Part shown: positions 23,587 through 33,896 of the stretch, piece after piece
Position numbering within the stretch: position 1 is the first letter of the stretch
Layout of the letters: every line of letters starts with the position of its first letter
Origin: Nansenia antarctica
Lineage: Eukaryota; Chordata; Actinopteri; Argentiniformes; Microstomatidae
Direction: 5' to 3'
Assembly (NCBI GenBank): GCA_963989245.1
Contig: OZ022349.1
Coordinates: forward strand, 11,496,167-11,560,166
Length of the DNA stretch: 64,000 bases
The notes under the pieces: generated by a model
What the model was told of the DNA's origin: nothing
What the model saw: only the letters and a program-made list of their open reading frames with translations
Databases searched by the model: none
Program-made: the position numbers and the translations under genes

Positions 23587-24587
23587 ATGGGTAAAAGCAA
23601 AGAGCTGCCTCAAGACCTTCGCAACCAGATTGTTGCAAAACATGAAAATGAAATGGGCTACAGACGTATTTCACAACTTCTGAATCTTCCAGTAAGCACC
23701 ACTAGGGGCATTATCTGTAGCCTAAGTGGAAGCAACATCACTCCACCATCAACTGGCCACGCACAGGAGCTCCTCGCAAGATTTCTGATCAGGGAGTCAG
23801 AAGGATACTTAGGGGGTGTTCTCACTAGAACATTTGCTTCACTTGAAACGGAGTTTAAGTTCGCTTTGCTCTGCGTCGTTTGGAGCTGTGAGAACGCGCA
23901 TTCGAAGTCGCTCCCGCAACAAAGAACCAACGGATGCTCCGCTTGAAAAGGGTGGTTTCGCTTCGGTTAGAAACGACGCATCCATCACTTTGTTTCGCTT
24001 CGCTTTTGGTGAGAACGCTGGTCGAGGCTGTCCATATGGAAAACAACAGTGCACGCGTGTTGATCTGTATAAGAGCGGGACGTCGGGCAATTCTACATTT
24101 TTCTGACCAATCAACTACCACGTCTGTTGCTTTGGAGGTGGAAGTATCATGGTGTGGGGCTGTTTCTCCTCTCGTGGTACTGGCAGACTTCACATCATTG
24201 AAGGAACAATGAATGGAGCCATGTACAGAGAGATTCTTGAGATGAACCTGCTGCCATCCACCAGGATGCTGAGGATGAGATGTGGGTGGACCTTCCAGCA
24301 GGACAACGATCCAAAGCATACAGCAAAGGAAACTCGCAATTGGTTTCAGAGAAAGAAAATCAACTTGTTGGAATGGTCCAGTCATCAATCCCCTGACTTA
24401 AAACCAATTGAACATTGTGGAAGCATCTGAAAAACCAGATTCACAAGAGGGCTCCCCGCAATCTTCAAGATTTAAAGACAGTCTGTGTAGAGGAATGGGC
24501 CAAAGTCACACCGCTGAATTCTGCGGGTGATTAGTTACTTCATACAGAAAGCGCCTTGAAGCTGTCATTACAAACAAAGGCTTCTGA
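23587..24587 (+). pseudogene. Tc1-like transposase pseudogene with replaced middle
   Basis: Starts MGKSKELPQDLRNQIVAKHE (helix-turn-helix DNA-binding part), shifts frame near 23720, then continues as WKQHHSTINWPRTGAPRKIS. At about 23808 the family match ends. It resumes at about 24137 with GGGSIMVWGCFSSRGTGRLH, CGWTFQQDNDPKHTAKETRN (second catalytic Asp) and LLEWSSHQSPDLKPIEH, and ends EAVITNKGF-stop. The first catalytic Asp region (WTDETK-type) lies in the replaced part, and further stops occur after 24420. Inactive. Confidence 0.8.
23808..24130. other. GC/CpG-rich foreign insert in the Tc1 element
   Basis: About 320 bp with base composition unlike its host element. It begins GGGGTGTTCTCACTAGAAC and contains matching GTGAGAACGC motifs at about 23890 and 24008 (complement of GTTCTCAC). 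It also has several TTCGCTTCG-type repeats. It may be a MITE or part of one; I do not see clear termini or a target duplication on the right side. Confidence 0.5.
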
Positions 24588-24822
24588 ATCTCCACTAAGT
24601 ATTGAATTAATTTCAGTTAGTGTGTTCAATACTTTTTTCCTGTTTCATTCCACTTTATTACACACAACTGTATTTACATATGGACTTTAATGTTTCGATT
24701 TTCTTTCCGGATTGTTTGAGTTAATACCAAAGTCTGGTGCAAATTTCACTTGAATAGACTCATTGGAAATACATTTACTGGACAAAATGTTGATGTGTTC
24801 AATACTTATTTCCCCCACTGTA

Positions 24823-25944
24823 TTTACCACAAACTAAGTTAATGCCCATGTGACCATATGAAAATGTCCCAGTGATTTACTCTTCTCATCACTCAGGGCA
24901 GTGCATCTCCTTATACATAAGCTCTCTGGTCATCTGTCTCCTGTCCACTGTATTGTCTCGCAACGTGCGCATCCTCGTTTATATAACACCGAATACATGA
25001 ACAGGTTGACACAGTGTAGCTCTCTAGCGTAAGCCTGTGACAATGCCATTCATCAAAGCTCAGGTGGTGCTCTACCCACGGAAGTGGGTTGGAAATCTCG
25101 GATGTATCTGCTACCACAGCACAGGAAGTCGTTGGCTCTAAGCACTGTGTCACTTCTTGTGCAGAAGTTGGCACTAGAGACCACCGTGTCCACCACTACC
25201 TGTGCGTGAGTCATCACACAAGTTCCTGTTATCACTTATCGCTATTCCCTCCCGATTAGCCACCCCGGGCCTGCCGAGAGATAATGACTTCTTCTCTGAG
25301 TCAGAATTGTATCGCACAAGCATGAATGCCCTTCCAGGAAAAAGGAATTTGAACGGAAACCACTGGTACTAGTTACTGTAGCACCGCAACCGTTTTTGAA
25401 AGGATCCAATAATGGGGCCTCATCACCTGTGAAATGAGGAAACAAACATGTTGGATTAGGAGGAGAAAAAAAAGATGATGATTATTTTGATTTACAATGT
25501 TTTTCCTTAAAGCGATATTTGCGATGCAATTTACTGTATTTGCAGTTTTTTTTTTTTTTTTTGCATTACTGGATGCATTCGTTGATGTGTGTGTGCAAAT
25601 CATTACACTTTGCCTCTGGCTTGAGTTATACACACACTGTGTGTGTTGCTTAATGCCTTGCTGTGCACTTTGGTTTTTATTGCAAACACCTACAGTACTG
25701 CTGATGTTTTCAAATCACAGTTGGTAATACTAGTAGTTGTCCCATTGGCACCACTCTGACCCCTCCGTGCACTCTCTCCACAAAGACAAGTCGTGAACAG
25801 ACTGTAATCGCTGAGTACTAATTCTGCAGTTAGATCCATCATTTGACAAGTTGGGGGAAATCTATGTTTTCCCATGACACGATGTGCTTTATTGATCCTA
25901 TACTGCCGCTGAGGCAGAATTACTCTACCGGTGTGCTGTCCTAT

Positions 25945-25945
<1 letters not shown>
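24823..25945. other. Unique non-coding sequence
   Basis: No element recognised apart from a poly-T run at about 25547-25562. Confidence 0.5.

Positions 25946-25992
<47 letters not shown>
25946..25992. repeat. (CA)n microsatellite
   Basis: About 22 CA units with one CG step near the right end. Confidence 0.95.
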
Positions 25993-26348
25993 TAATCTTG
26001 GTCTGTGTAAACCCTTCCCCAGCCCCCCAGAGAAACTAGCGAGAGTGCCCTGGTAAGATTACAGAAACCCAATAGGACTGGGAGGCCTCTACTTCAGATT
26101 GACATGATGGTTGCCAAGGGATGAGTGTTTGAATTCAATGCCATGAATGATTGAACAGTTCAATGCATGATTGAGAGAGAGGGGAGAGGATCAGAAGGGG
26201 TGAATCTGTGGAATCATCAACATTGTTAGTTCAACTGAACTCTTAGAAGATTGGTGAAGTTGTCAGTGGAATTTTGTGCATGATGTATACAAACGTTAGA
26301 TAAACAGACGCACACGCCTCTCGGACTAACAACTCAAACAAATGTAAA
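25993..26348. other. Unique non-coding sequence
   Basis: No element recognised. Confidence 0.5.
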
Positions 26349-26674
26349 AGCAGCTGGTGAAACTGGGAATAAGTTTGCAGCCAATCAAATGTTCACTTTT
26401 ATTCTGAAAAATGTCAATAAAATTCGACGTGGTTAAAAATCAATGACATCCTCGCTAGTCAACTAACACAGCGTGTTTTGTGAGCCTGCTAACAATGTCA
26501 AGTAGAGTTATAGTTAACTAGGTAGTAGTGGGGATTACTCGCCGAATCCATAGCATTGCAATATTATGGCTTGACTAGCGAGTGTGTCAACGTTGACATT
26601 TATTAACATTTTTCTGAATAAAAGTCGGAACAATTTGATTGATTGCCGACTTGTTCCCGGTTTCACCGTCTGCC
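26349..26674. mobile_element. Foldback/MITE-like element, copy 1
   Basis: About 326 bp with imperfect inverted arms of roughly 100 bp. The left arm starts GCAGCTGGTGAAACTGGGAA. The right arm read backwards starts GCAGACGGTGAAACCGGGAA. Both arms contain ACTTTTATTC.GAAAAATGT and end at the inner pair CTCGCTAGTCAA / TTGACTAGCGAG, around a centre of about 120 bp. No open reading frame and no family name known to me. A related copy lies at about 27016-27295. Confidence 0.7.
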
Positions 26675-26880
26675 GCCAGAAATTCTTCTTATATCCTGGG
26701 AAACCTTCTGGCGCCACAGTTGTTTAGATTTCCATATATATGTTCTCAAAACATGGCTTTGACACACATGGCTCCACTCCACTGTTCCGTGTCACACACG
26801 CAGCACCTGATGTCCCATGCAGTAGGTTGACCCAGCTGTTCCATATATTTTTAGACATGGTTGATCAAACAAACAAGTGA

Positions 26881-27015
26881 AGTACTGGTAGACCGTTAGA
26901 GCTTGGCACTTGTGTGTTATTAGAGCATGGCGCTTGTGGGCGCTTGTGGGTTGTGGGATCGATTCCCGTTGGGACAATGCTAAAATATGTATGCACTCAC
27001 TGTAATGTAAGTCAC
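26881..27015 (+). mobile_element. tRNA-derived SINE, HpaI-like, degenerate
   Basis: tRNA-like head with AGAGCATGGCGCTTG (duplicated in part as GGCGCTTGTGG) and a B-box-like GGGATCGATTCCCG. It is followed by ATGTATGCACTCACTGTAAT and the L2-type tail GTAAGTCACTTTGGA. This order is that of the salmonid HpaI SINE as I remember it. It sits directly against the second foldback copy, and the boundary is not sharp. Confidence 0.65.
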
Positions 27016-27295
27016 TTTGGACTTTTCTTTTGAAAAATGTAAATCCATTTCCGCATTGTTGAAAATCAATGACACATCGCTAGTCAACTAACACAGCTCG
27101 TCAGCCTGCTAACAATGTATGGTAGTGTTGTAGTTAGCTAGGTAGCAGTGGGGATTACTCACCGAATCCATTGCGTTGCACTATTTTGGCTTGACTAGCG
27201 AGTTTGTGTTGTGATTCTCAACAACGTTGAAACGTAGTTCCGTGTTTCAAAAGAAAAGTCTGAACATTTTAATTGGTTGCCGATTTGAGGACTAA
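27016..27295. mobile_element. Foldback/MITE-like element, copy 2
   Basis: Its centre is clearly similar to copy 1: CTAGTCAACTAACACAGC, AGCCTGCTAACAATGT, GTGGGGATTACTC.CCGAATCC and TTTTGGCTTGACTAGCGAG. The right arm ends GGTTGCCGATTTGAGG. The left arm merges with the SINE tail (CTTTTCTTTTGAAA, also present reversed in the right arm), so copy 2 seems partly truncated or invaded. Confidence 0.6.
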
Positions 27296-27397
27296 AGCAT
27301 TACAACGTGTCACATATATTATTATAGGAGCAATTTCTGAGACCCAGATTCCATCACATCCTTCACAGCTCTTCTTCTCTAATGCGTTTTCAAGTGG

Positions 27398-27429
27398 TTA
27401 AGGTTAGGGTCAGTTAGGGTTAGGGTTAG
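27398..27429 (+). repeat. Short interstitial telomere-like repeat
   Basis: Three full TTAGGG units and one partial, with a CAG interruption, in the G-rich orientation on the plus strand. Confidence 0.7.
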
Positions 27430-28048
27430 CCATTAGCAAACATCAGCAACAAGAAGTAGCACAAAAAACGACCTCAACAAGAATTAGCACAACAAACGTT
27501 TACCCGCCACCACAATTCCAACCAGCAACTTTAGATTGCAAACAATGTCACTGGTTCGAATCATGAGATTCAACAGAGATTCTAAGATTTCACACAAATT
27601 GCGTGTCCACATTTTTGTATGAATTCATTCAAATTTAGTGTGAGATCCAGTTGACCACACATACAATACTGGGATGATTTGGTCCCATGTAGGGCTCTCG
27701 TATGACAGCATGGTGTGTGCCAGTGTGATGTCTCACGAGTTCCCTACCGTACGTCACCAGCGCCAACTAATTTCCCTATTCCCTTCCCTTCCCTTCCTTT
27801 TGAGGGAAGTCCAACCTGCCCATTGATTTAATAACGTGCTATAAAGGAACGCTACCGTAAATGTACATTTTCGACATTTAGCAGCATCGTAAGAAAAAAC
27901 AATATGCAAGGACCAGGGGCCATTGGCAGTGACAATGCTAGAAAATAATAATAATAATGAATAATATTTTTTATTATTATTTACAGTAGAGAAACAGTAC
28001 AGGGAGGTAGAGGGGATGAAAAGGTCTTTAGGAGGGACAGTCAACAGT

Positions 28049-28049
<1 letters not shown>
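27430..28049. other. Unique non-coding sequence
   Basis: No element recognised. GGTTCGAATCATGAG near 27557 resembles a B box, but no A box or tail accompanies it. A short CCTTC run lies near 27780-27800. Confidence 0.5.

Positions 28050-28108
<59 letters not shown>
28050..28108. repeat. (GT)n microsatellite
   Basis: Perfect run of about 29 GT units. Confidence 0.95.
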
Positions 28109-28109
<1 letters not shown>

Positions 28110-28667
28110 CTACTTCTCTTCATTAGCCATAGAGCACAACCTTGACCTCATCAAACTAACCTAATCTGATGCCGCTGTTGAGGTAACAACCTTCTGCCAC
28201 ACCTTCCGTTAACCCTCCACAGCCATTAGATAGACAGTATGAGTGTAATAACTGTTACATAACCATTTAATAGACATTTGATTGACTCACAGTGATCATT
28301 ATCATCTTAAATGGCACTTAACCTCTCCAGAGTAAATTATTAAGTGAGTAATATAATGAAAATCCTGCCATCTAAATTGTGTCTGTCCATTTGATCAGTG
28401 ATAGGTTCTTCTAGGGTTATCAACCATTGTTCTCAGGAAATCCTGGTAACCTCAATCTGACCTCCAGCTGTGTGTTCTTTACACAATCTCACGGTTGTAA
28501 TTGCTTTGAGTCCATACAGAGGTCCTGTCCTCTATTTCCCACCCCTAGGCAGAAGACCCAGACAGCAGAACATTGCAAAATAAGCCATTCTACAACAACA
28601 CAATACGTTTATCAGTCTAATTGTGGACTTACTTGGTACACAAGCACACACCCTTCCGAAAGCCGTG
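28109..28667. other. Unique non-coding sequence
   Basis: No element recognised. Confidence 0.5.
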
Positions 28668-28716
28668 TTTGTGTGTGTGTGTGTGTGTGTGTGTGCATGT
28701 GTGTGTGTGTGTGTGT
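28668..28716. repeat. (GT)n microsatellite
   Basis: About 24 GT units with one GCAT interruption. It faces the (CA)n array at 28794-28908 and could pair with it. Confidence 0.95.
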
Positions 28717-28793
28717 TAGTGAACGTGTTGGCAAGACCTTGTGAGCAGGGCGGTAATGGGATTGTCTGCTCCAATGAATGTCGACATGCCTCT

Positions 28794-28826
<33 letters not shown>

Positions 28827-28859
28827 ACATGTACGCACGCACGCACGCTCGCACGCACG

Positions 28860-28908
<49 letters not shown>
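28794..28908. repeat. (CA)n array with an ACGC block
   Basis: (CA)n, then an ACGC-type tetranucleotide block at about 28830-28864, then (CA)n again. The whole is alternating purine-pyrimidine. Confidence 0.95.
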
Positions 28909-28911
<3 letters not shown>

Positions 28912-29403
28912 TTCCCATTCCCATACCCTGCGACAGTTGACCTTCCCCTGGAATAATTCACCATAACACTACATCACAATCCTATTTGTCTTCCTGGCTG
29001 TGTACTTCGCAGCAATGCATTACTTCTCCCAACTACCCTGTCTCTCACACCAACACCCAGCGTAAACAAGCCCCTTGTCCTCAATCAGACAGATAAATGG
29101 AAATACATTAAGAGAAATGAATGGCGATGACCTTTGCAACTCTCCTTGTTGTATGAATCTCCCCAGTGTGGAGATTGGCAGTGTGTTCCTAATAGGCTGC
29201 AATAGTGAGCGGCCCTTCACAGAGGTGGGACAGCTAACGCCAAGTGCACATACATACAAAATGATCTGTTCAGATTGTCCTGTCAGAAATACCGGATTGT
29301 TTCTCCCCTGCAAGCATAGTGACAGGGATCTGGGTGGTTTTGGGTCCACTGTACTTTGCCATTCAGACGAATGACTGGCTGCATCGAAAAGGCCAAAACA
29401 CAG
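28909..29403. other. Unique non-coding sequence
   Basis: No element recognised. Confidence 0.5.
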
Positions 29404-29650
29404 CTTAAATGGTAAATGGACTGCACTTATATAGCGCCTTATTCCAAAGCGCTTTACAATGGCCTCTCATTCGCCCATTCACACACCAATGGCGGCTTGC
29501 TACCATGCAAGGTGCCGGCCCGCTCATTGGGAGCAATTTGGGGTTCAGTGTCTTGCCCAAGGACACCTCGACACGTGGCCAGCGGGGGATCGAACCGCCG
29601 ACCTTGCGATCATTAGACTCCAGCTCTACCTCCTGAGCCACAGCCGTATT
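29404..29650 (-). mobile_element. tRNA-derived SINE, near full length
   Basis: Read on the minus strand, it starts with a tRNA-like head. The A box is TGGCTCAGGAGG and the B box is GGTTCGATCCC, giving an internal pol III promoter. The body contains GTGTCCTTGGGCAAGACACT, CCCAAATTGCTCCCAATGAG and GCGCTATATAAGTGCAG, ending CCATTTACCATTTA. Truncated relatives sit at 31061-31225 and 46059-46231. The body is that of a SINE family widespread in teleosts. Confidence 0.85.
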
Positions 29651-29756
29651 GACAGTTAGATAATTGTTGGACTTGTGCGGCTGCCAAGTTACAATTATGC
29701 ACATCGCATCCCATTGAAAACAATGGACTGCCAGACCTCAACTGTTTACCTTCTAT

Positions 29757-30135
29757 GTCAGTGGAGGCTGACGGAGGGTGAAATCTGAAGACGGGGCTCA
29801 TTGTAGTGCTAGGAATGGAATGAGGAACGCTATGAATGAGGTACGTTTTCCAATTCGTGAGCTTAGAGTTATAAGGTTCTATCTCCGTTTAGGGTAGTTC
29901 AGAGATATTCAGCGTCAAAGTTTTTACATTCCATTATGTTCTGTGAGATGGAACCTTTGTATTTGATTAATTACTAACTAAAACATTTCAACATTTAATT
30001 CAAATAACACCACACAGGCATTAATAAACACCTAATGGATCAGACTATGTAAAAAACTCAATTTTGACAAAAATGGAGATAGAACCTTATAATTCTAACG
30101 TCACAAATTTCTACCTCCACCAGCCTCCCCTGGTC
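29757..30135. mobile_element. MITE-like element with internal inverted repeat
   Basis: The left end, CAGTGGAGGCTGACGGAGG, is related to the complement of the right end, CCACCAGCCTCCCCTGG. An inner inverted pair lies at about 29867-29892 (AGTTATAAGGTTCTATCTCC) and 30071-30100 (GGAGATAGAACCTTATAATT), with about 180 bp between. The left 90 bases match the 17341-17515 element. No transposase. Class inferred. Confidence 0.6.
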
Positions 30136-31060
30136 TATGTGCACATGAGGAAGGAATGAGTTAATAGCCTGTACTGTGAGTGAAGATTTGTGAAGATATT
30201 TGACCAAATATCAATGATCAATGTAGCAACACGGCACCGTTTCCTCACCTACCCTTCCAACCACAAGCACCATACCTTTAAACCAACTAAACCCCACACT
30301 CTGCTTTTTGGAAGTTCTCACGGGACCAGGATGACGAAGGCTCTTATCCCAGGATAAGGGCTATTATCCCACATCTCTCTTAGCTCACTTCCCACACTAT
30401 GAACCTGGAGCAGCACAGCTCCATCCCTTTCAAAATAAAAGCATGGGTACACCCTCCCCTCCCCGCCCCCCTGAAGCCCCTTGCTGCCCCCCCCCAGGAG
30501 GCAGTGTTTGATTGGGGGAAGGTGCCTCCACTGGCAGCCTGGATAAAGTTCATTCTCCATCCCCATGGTCCCCCTTTCATGTGCAGAGATGAAATGCTTT
30601 AATCAAGAGCGCATCAACCGAGGAACTCTCCTCTCTCTCCTTTCCCACTCTCAACTTTCTCTTTTTTTCCCACTCCCTCGCCCTCTCCTCTCCCTTTCTC
30701 TCTTTTCTCTTTTTCTTTCCATCCCTCACTCCTTCTCTCCCTGGTGTGCCACCATAGAGAATTCCCCCCTGAGATACTTGTAATGAGGTCATGAAAAAAG
30801 AGGGATTGAGAGAATAAGAGATAACAAACTCATCTTGTCATCCTCATGTAACAGCTCACAAGGCTGCATATGGAGGATAATTACATGGGGAAATAGGTAT
30901 AAGGTATAAATATGCGCATATTATTTGATGGTGGACATTATGTATCATGTAAACAAACACAAAAGCTGTCTCATGTCAGACATGCAACATGCAACTATGA
31001 ATATTTACAGATAAGTGTGTTTAAGACACATGTGCATGCTGTTTGGAAAAACACTAACTA
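30136..31060. other. Unique sequence with a polypyrimidine tract
   Basis: Nothing recognised except a strongly pyrimidine-biased stretch at about 30623-30742 (CTCTCC, TTTCTC and CCCT motifs). Confidence 0.5.
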
Positions 31061-31225
31061 AATGGTAAATGGACTGCACTTATATAGAGCCTTATTCCAA
31101 AGTGCTTTACAATGGCCTCTCACTCATCCTTTCACACATCCATTCATACACCAATGGCGGCAAGCCACCAGGCAAGGTGCTGGCCCGCTCATTGGGATCA
31201 ATTTGGGGTTCAGTGTCTTGACACA
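31061..31225 (-). mobile_element. SINE body and tail, head missing
   Basis: Starts GGTAAATGGACTGCACTTAT and continues with the same body as the 29404-29650 SINE (CATTGGGATCAATTTGGGG, CAGTGTCTTG). The tRNA-like head is absent, as expected for a 5'-truncated minus-strand insertion. Confidence 0.8.
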
Positions 31226-31514
31226 GGAGTTGACACACTAACAGGGGTTCTACCACTCCAATTGTGTCGCAATCAGCAATACTAATTATGGTTTCTGTAA
31301 AATAAGCAAACCCAAATCTTGGCACTTGCCCTGAGGGCCCATAGACTACTCACTCTTTACCCTTTGCACTACTGCTGTTGACAATACTGCCTTTGCATAT
31401 ACTGTATTTTTGCACATTGCACATTATCTCTATATATATATTTACAAATCTGTACATTACTTACTGTACTTAAGCTACCTTAACTGTACATAGCTCATAA
31501 CTGCATATACCTCT

Positions 31515-31518
<4 letters not shown>

Positions 31519-31563
<45 letters not shown>
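31519..31563. repeat. (TAA)n microsatellite
   Basis: About 15 TAA units. Confidence 0.95.
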
Positions 31564-31710
31564 TCATTAAGTTTATATAGCGCTTTTCCGAGGCTCAAAG
31601 ACGCTATCATTCTTGCCATTCTGTACCTATCACTTTGATCATTTTCATGTTTTCATATCATGTTCTTATATCACTATTTGCACTTCTGGTTAGATGCTAA
31701 ACTGCATTTC

Positions 31711-31744
31711 CATTCAATAAAGACCATTCATTCATTCATTCATT
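31711..31744 (+). mobile_element. Possible 34-bp tail-only LINE insertion
   Basis: Segment with CAATAAAGACCATTCATTC and further ATTC units, between two copies of CATTTC (31705-31710 and 31745-31750). Removing it joins CTGCATTTC to GTTGTCTGG, the expected family sequence. It is too short to be sure. Confidence 0.45.
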
Positions 31745-31800
31745 CATTTCGTTGTCTGGTACTTGTACTCTGCAATGACAATAACGTTTAATCTAATCTA

Positions 31801-32742
31801 ATCAATAGGTGTTGGACTATAGGTGATGAGGTAAAGGTATATCCTAATTAGGTGATTATAAAGTTATACAATATGTATTGGTGGAACTATCTCTTTAAGT
31901 TGGCTGTGTGACAGTCATCCCAAGTAACATCTCTGTGCAGGATAAAAACCTGTTCTGCTGTTGTAGGAAGATGCTTTATTCTCTCTCCTACTCATGGTGC
32001 TCTAATTGGAGATATAAAATATTAATCTAATAATCCTGGAGTTAGTGAGTTTTGTAGTTTTAAGGCCATGATGAATCACTTGATATGCTTTAAAGGTCTC
32101 ACATAATAAATCATCATTAGTAGGTATCAACAAAGAGAAAGTGTTTGACTAAAACTGTCATGACCATTTATAATTTAGTTAATTACTATATCGAGATGTC
32201 TCGGCGAGGCCTATTATGTTCTGAATGTGTGTGTGCGTGTGTGCGTGTGTGTGCGTGTGTGCGTGCGTGCATAGATAGAGAGTGTTAGTCTGTGTGTGTC
32301 GAGAGAGTGCTCACAGAGGCCATCCTATTTGCTTTGAACTGCTCCCACCACTGAGCGAAGGGGTCAGGGTTAATGTGTAGAAGTGCCCAGGGGCCAGGGG
32401 CACCAGGGCCAGTGCATCCACCCCCAGTGGTTGGAAAACACCTGCTCTTTGTACATCCAGGTGAGGCAGGCAGCTCTAGGTGTGAGACTGAGAGCCTTTG
32501 AAAATGCTACACATCCATACATCGAGAATGACCTGCCATGGCAGGCAGGTCACTCAACCAAAGTGATGGTCAAGAGAGGGGAAGAGGAAGAGAAGGGAGG
32601 AAATATGACTGAGAAGCAGCAAGGTCACAGCAACACTTGTTGAGACTTGCACTGAGAACGTCTCACATTATATTGGACCACTGCTGTCCAAATGTCAACT
32701 CCTGTCCAGGGTTTGCATGGGGCGGGACCTTTCACTGCCTTA
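31801..32742. other. Unique non-coding sequence
   Basis: No element recognised except an imperfect GT/GC run at 32227-32272. Confidence 0.5.
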
Positions 32743-32753
32743 AATGACAATGA

Positions 32754-32809
32754 ATGAATGGTCTTTATTGTCATTGCTATAGTACAGGTACCAAACAACG
32801 AAATTTGGG
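32754..32809 (-). mobile_element. Tail-only LINE insertion (56 bp) with 11-bp target duplication
   Basis: On the minus strand it reads CCCAAATTTCGTTGTTTGG, TACCTGTACTATAGC, AATGACAATAAAGACC, then ATTCAT. This is the Rex1/CR1-like tail seen at 8578-8669 and 9113-9219. It is flanked by AATGACAATGA at 32743-32753 and 32810-32820. The duplication resembles the element's own AATGACAATAAAG, so part of the match could reflect target choice. Confidence 0.75.
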
Positions 32810-32820
32810 AATGACAATGA

Positions 32821-33479
32821 CACTCTATGAGAAAACTGTGTTTTAATATTTAGATATTGACCTTTCGTTCTGTGATGAGTGAGTCGGGGTTTGATGATGT
32901 TAGCCACATTCAGTGCACTGATCTTAGGTCCGTTTTCTGTTCATCTCTCTCTCCGATAGGGAGGGGAGGCTGACCCTAGGTCAGTGCCTACGAGCAACTC
33001 GTGCTGTGAGCTGATAAAGTGATGCTGTCAGAGATTGACACAGCTGTGGGAACGAGGAGACCACAGGGCTAATTGGTTTACTGGGTTTAATTGGCTTGTC
33101 AGATAAGTGTGGCAGGACGCAGGGGGTAGGGTGATTCATCATGACTGGAGGTAAATCACTCACCTGGTGTCCATGGTTACAGCGGCCTTGTTGTACAGTA
33201 ATTGGTCAGTCTCCGCTGCCTCTCACAAAGTGAACTTCCTGGGAACGGCTATACAAATCATTAATAAAGCTGATCAGGATTGTGTAATCCAGTTTGCTTC
33301 ACTTAGATTCAAGAAGGAAAGGAATCAGCACTATCTCTGCTTAGACAGCCCATTCCACTGGCCTCCTTTCATATCATTCTTCTGTGAAATAACTGTGTAA
33401 CTATGGTATCTGTCTGTATCTATAACTATGCAAAGTGGTCTGACCAGGCTTTGAGTAGCTAGCTACTAGATGAAATACT
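32821..33479. other. Unique non-coding sequence
   Basis: No element recognised. Confidence 0.5.
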
Positions 33480-33570
33480 GGGGATGATGGTTCTGATGCT
33501 GGCAAAGCTGAGGTTGTGCATTCAACTCCTGCCGAGACCATCCATAAACAATGTATGCACACACTGTCCT
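33480..33570 (+). mobile_element. Degenerate tRNA-derived SINE fragment
   Basis: GATGGTTCTGATGCTGG (A-box region), GGTTGTGCATTCAACTCC (B-box region) and ATGTATGCACACACTGT follow the order of the HpaI-like SINEs at 26881 and 47700. The L2-type tail is missing. Confidence 0.4.
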
Positions 33571-33896
33571 TTCAGCATCATTAGACCTCCTCTTATGATA
33601 TTCCACAAAACAACATGCATTAGCAAGGTCATGTCATGATAATTTCCACTTTTTTTTACACCGCTCTGTTTCCATTCCTCAGTTATTTATGTTGACCTCA
33701 AACACGATTTGTATTATTATTTTGTTCAGGTTGTAACAGGATAAAAGGCGAAAAACAGAAGCTGGATCTCCTCCAGGTGGTGGGCCGGCATGTGGTTTTG
33801 CATTAAACACACCTGAAGTGTTTTCCCTCCTCCTGAATGACGAAAGAGGTCCGTGAGTCATCTGTCTCTCTGCTCGACGAGGGATATCGCCGCGGT

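Larger units (their letters stand above)
23166..24820 (+). mobile_element. Tc1-like transposon with long inverted repeats, chimeric interior
   Basis: A 1655-bp element flanked by TA dinucleotides (23164-23165 and 24821-24822). The ends read CAGTGGGGGAAGTATTGAAC and its complement. Inverted repeats exceed 200 bp; the left arm (to about 23396) carries an extra tandem copy of a 30-bp piece beginning AAGTATTGAACACATC. The interior holds an N-terminal transposase remnant, a foreign GC/CpG-rich stretch at about 23808-24130, and the C-terminal half with the second catalytic motif. Not autonomous. Confidence 0.9.
31340..31800 (+). mobile_element. Rex1/CR1-like LINE 3' UTR with inserts
   Basis: Typical fish LINE 3' UTR: CTACTCACTCTTTACC, TTTGCACATTGCACATT, TTGCACTTCTGGTTAGATGC, TTTCGTTGTCTGGTACTTG, CTGCAATGACAATAACGTT and an ATCTA tail. 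It is interrupted by a (TAA)n microsatellite plus a piece with TTTATATAGCGCTTTTCCG (31519-31610) and by a 34-bp tail-like insert at 31711-31744. No ORF part remains. Confidence 0.65.

Noticed and set aside
25541..25562. Poly-T as the end of a minus-strand processed pseudogene
   Set aside because: No coding similarity in the adjacent sequence and no target duplication seen.
27440..27600. Possible further SINE with GGTTCGAATC
   Set aside because: Only a B-box-like match. No A box, body or tail found.
29580..29650. Possible tRNA gene on the minus strand
   Set aside because: Again the head of a SINE; the sequence continues into the SINE body without a 3' acceptor stem.
30623..30742. Polypyrimidine tract as a splice acceptor region
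   Set aside because: The tract is far longer than a normal acceptor and is not followed by a convincing exon.
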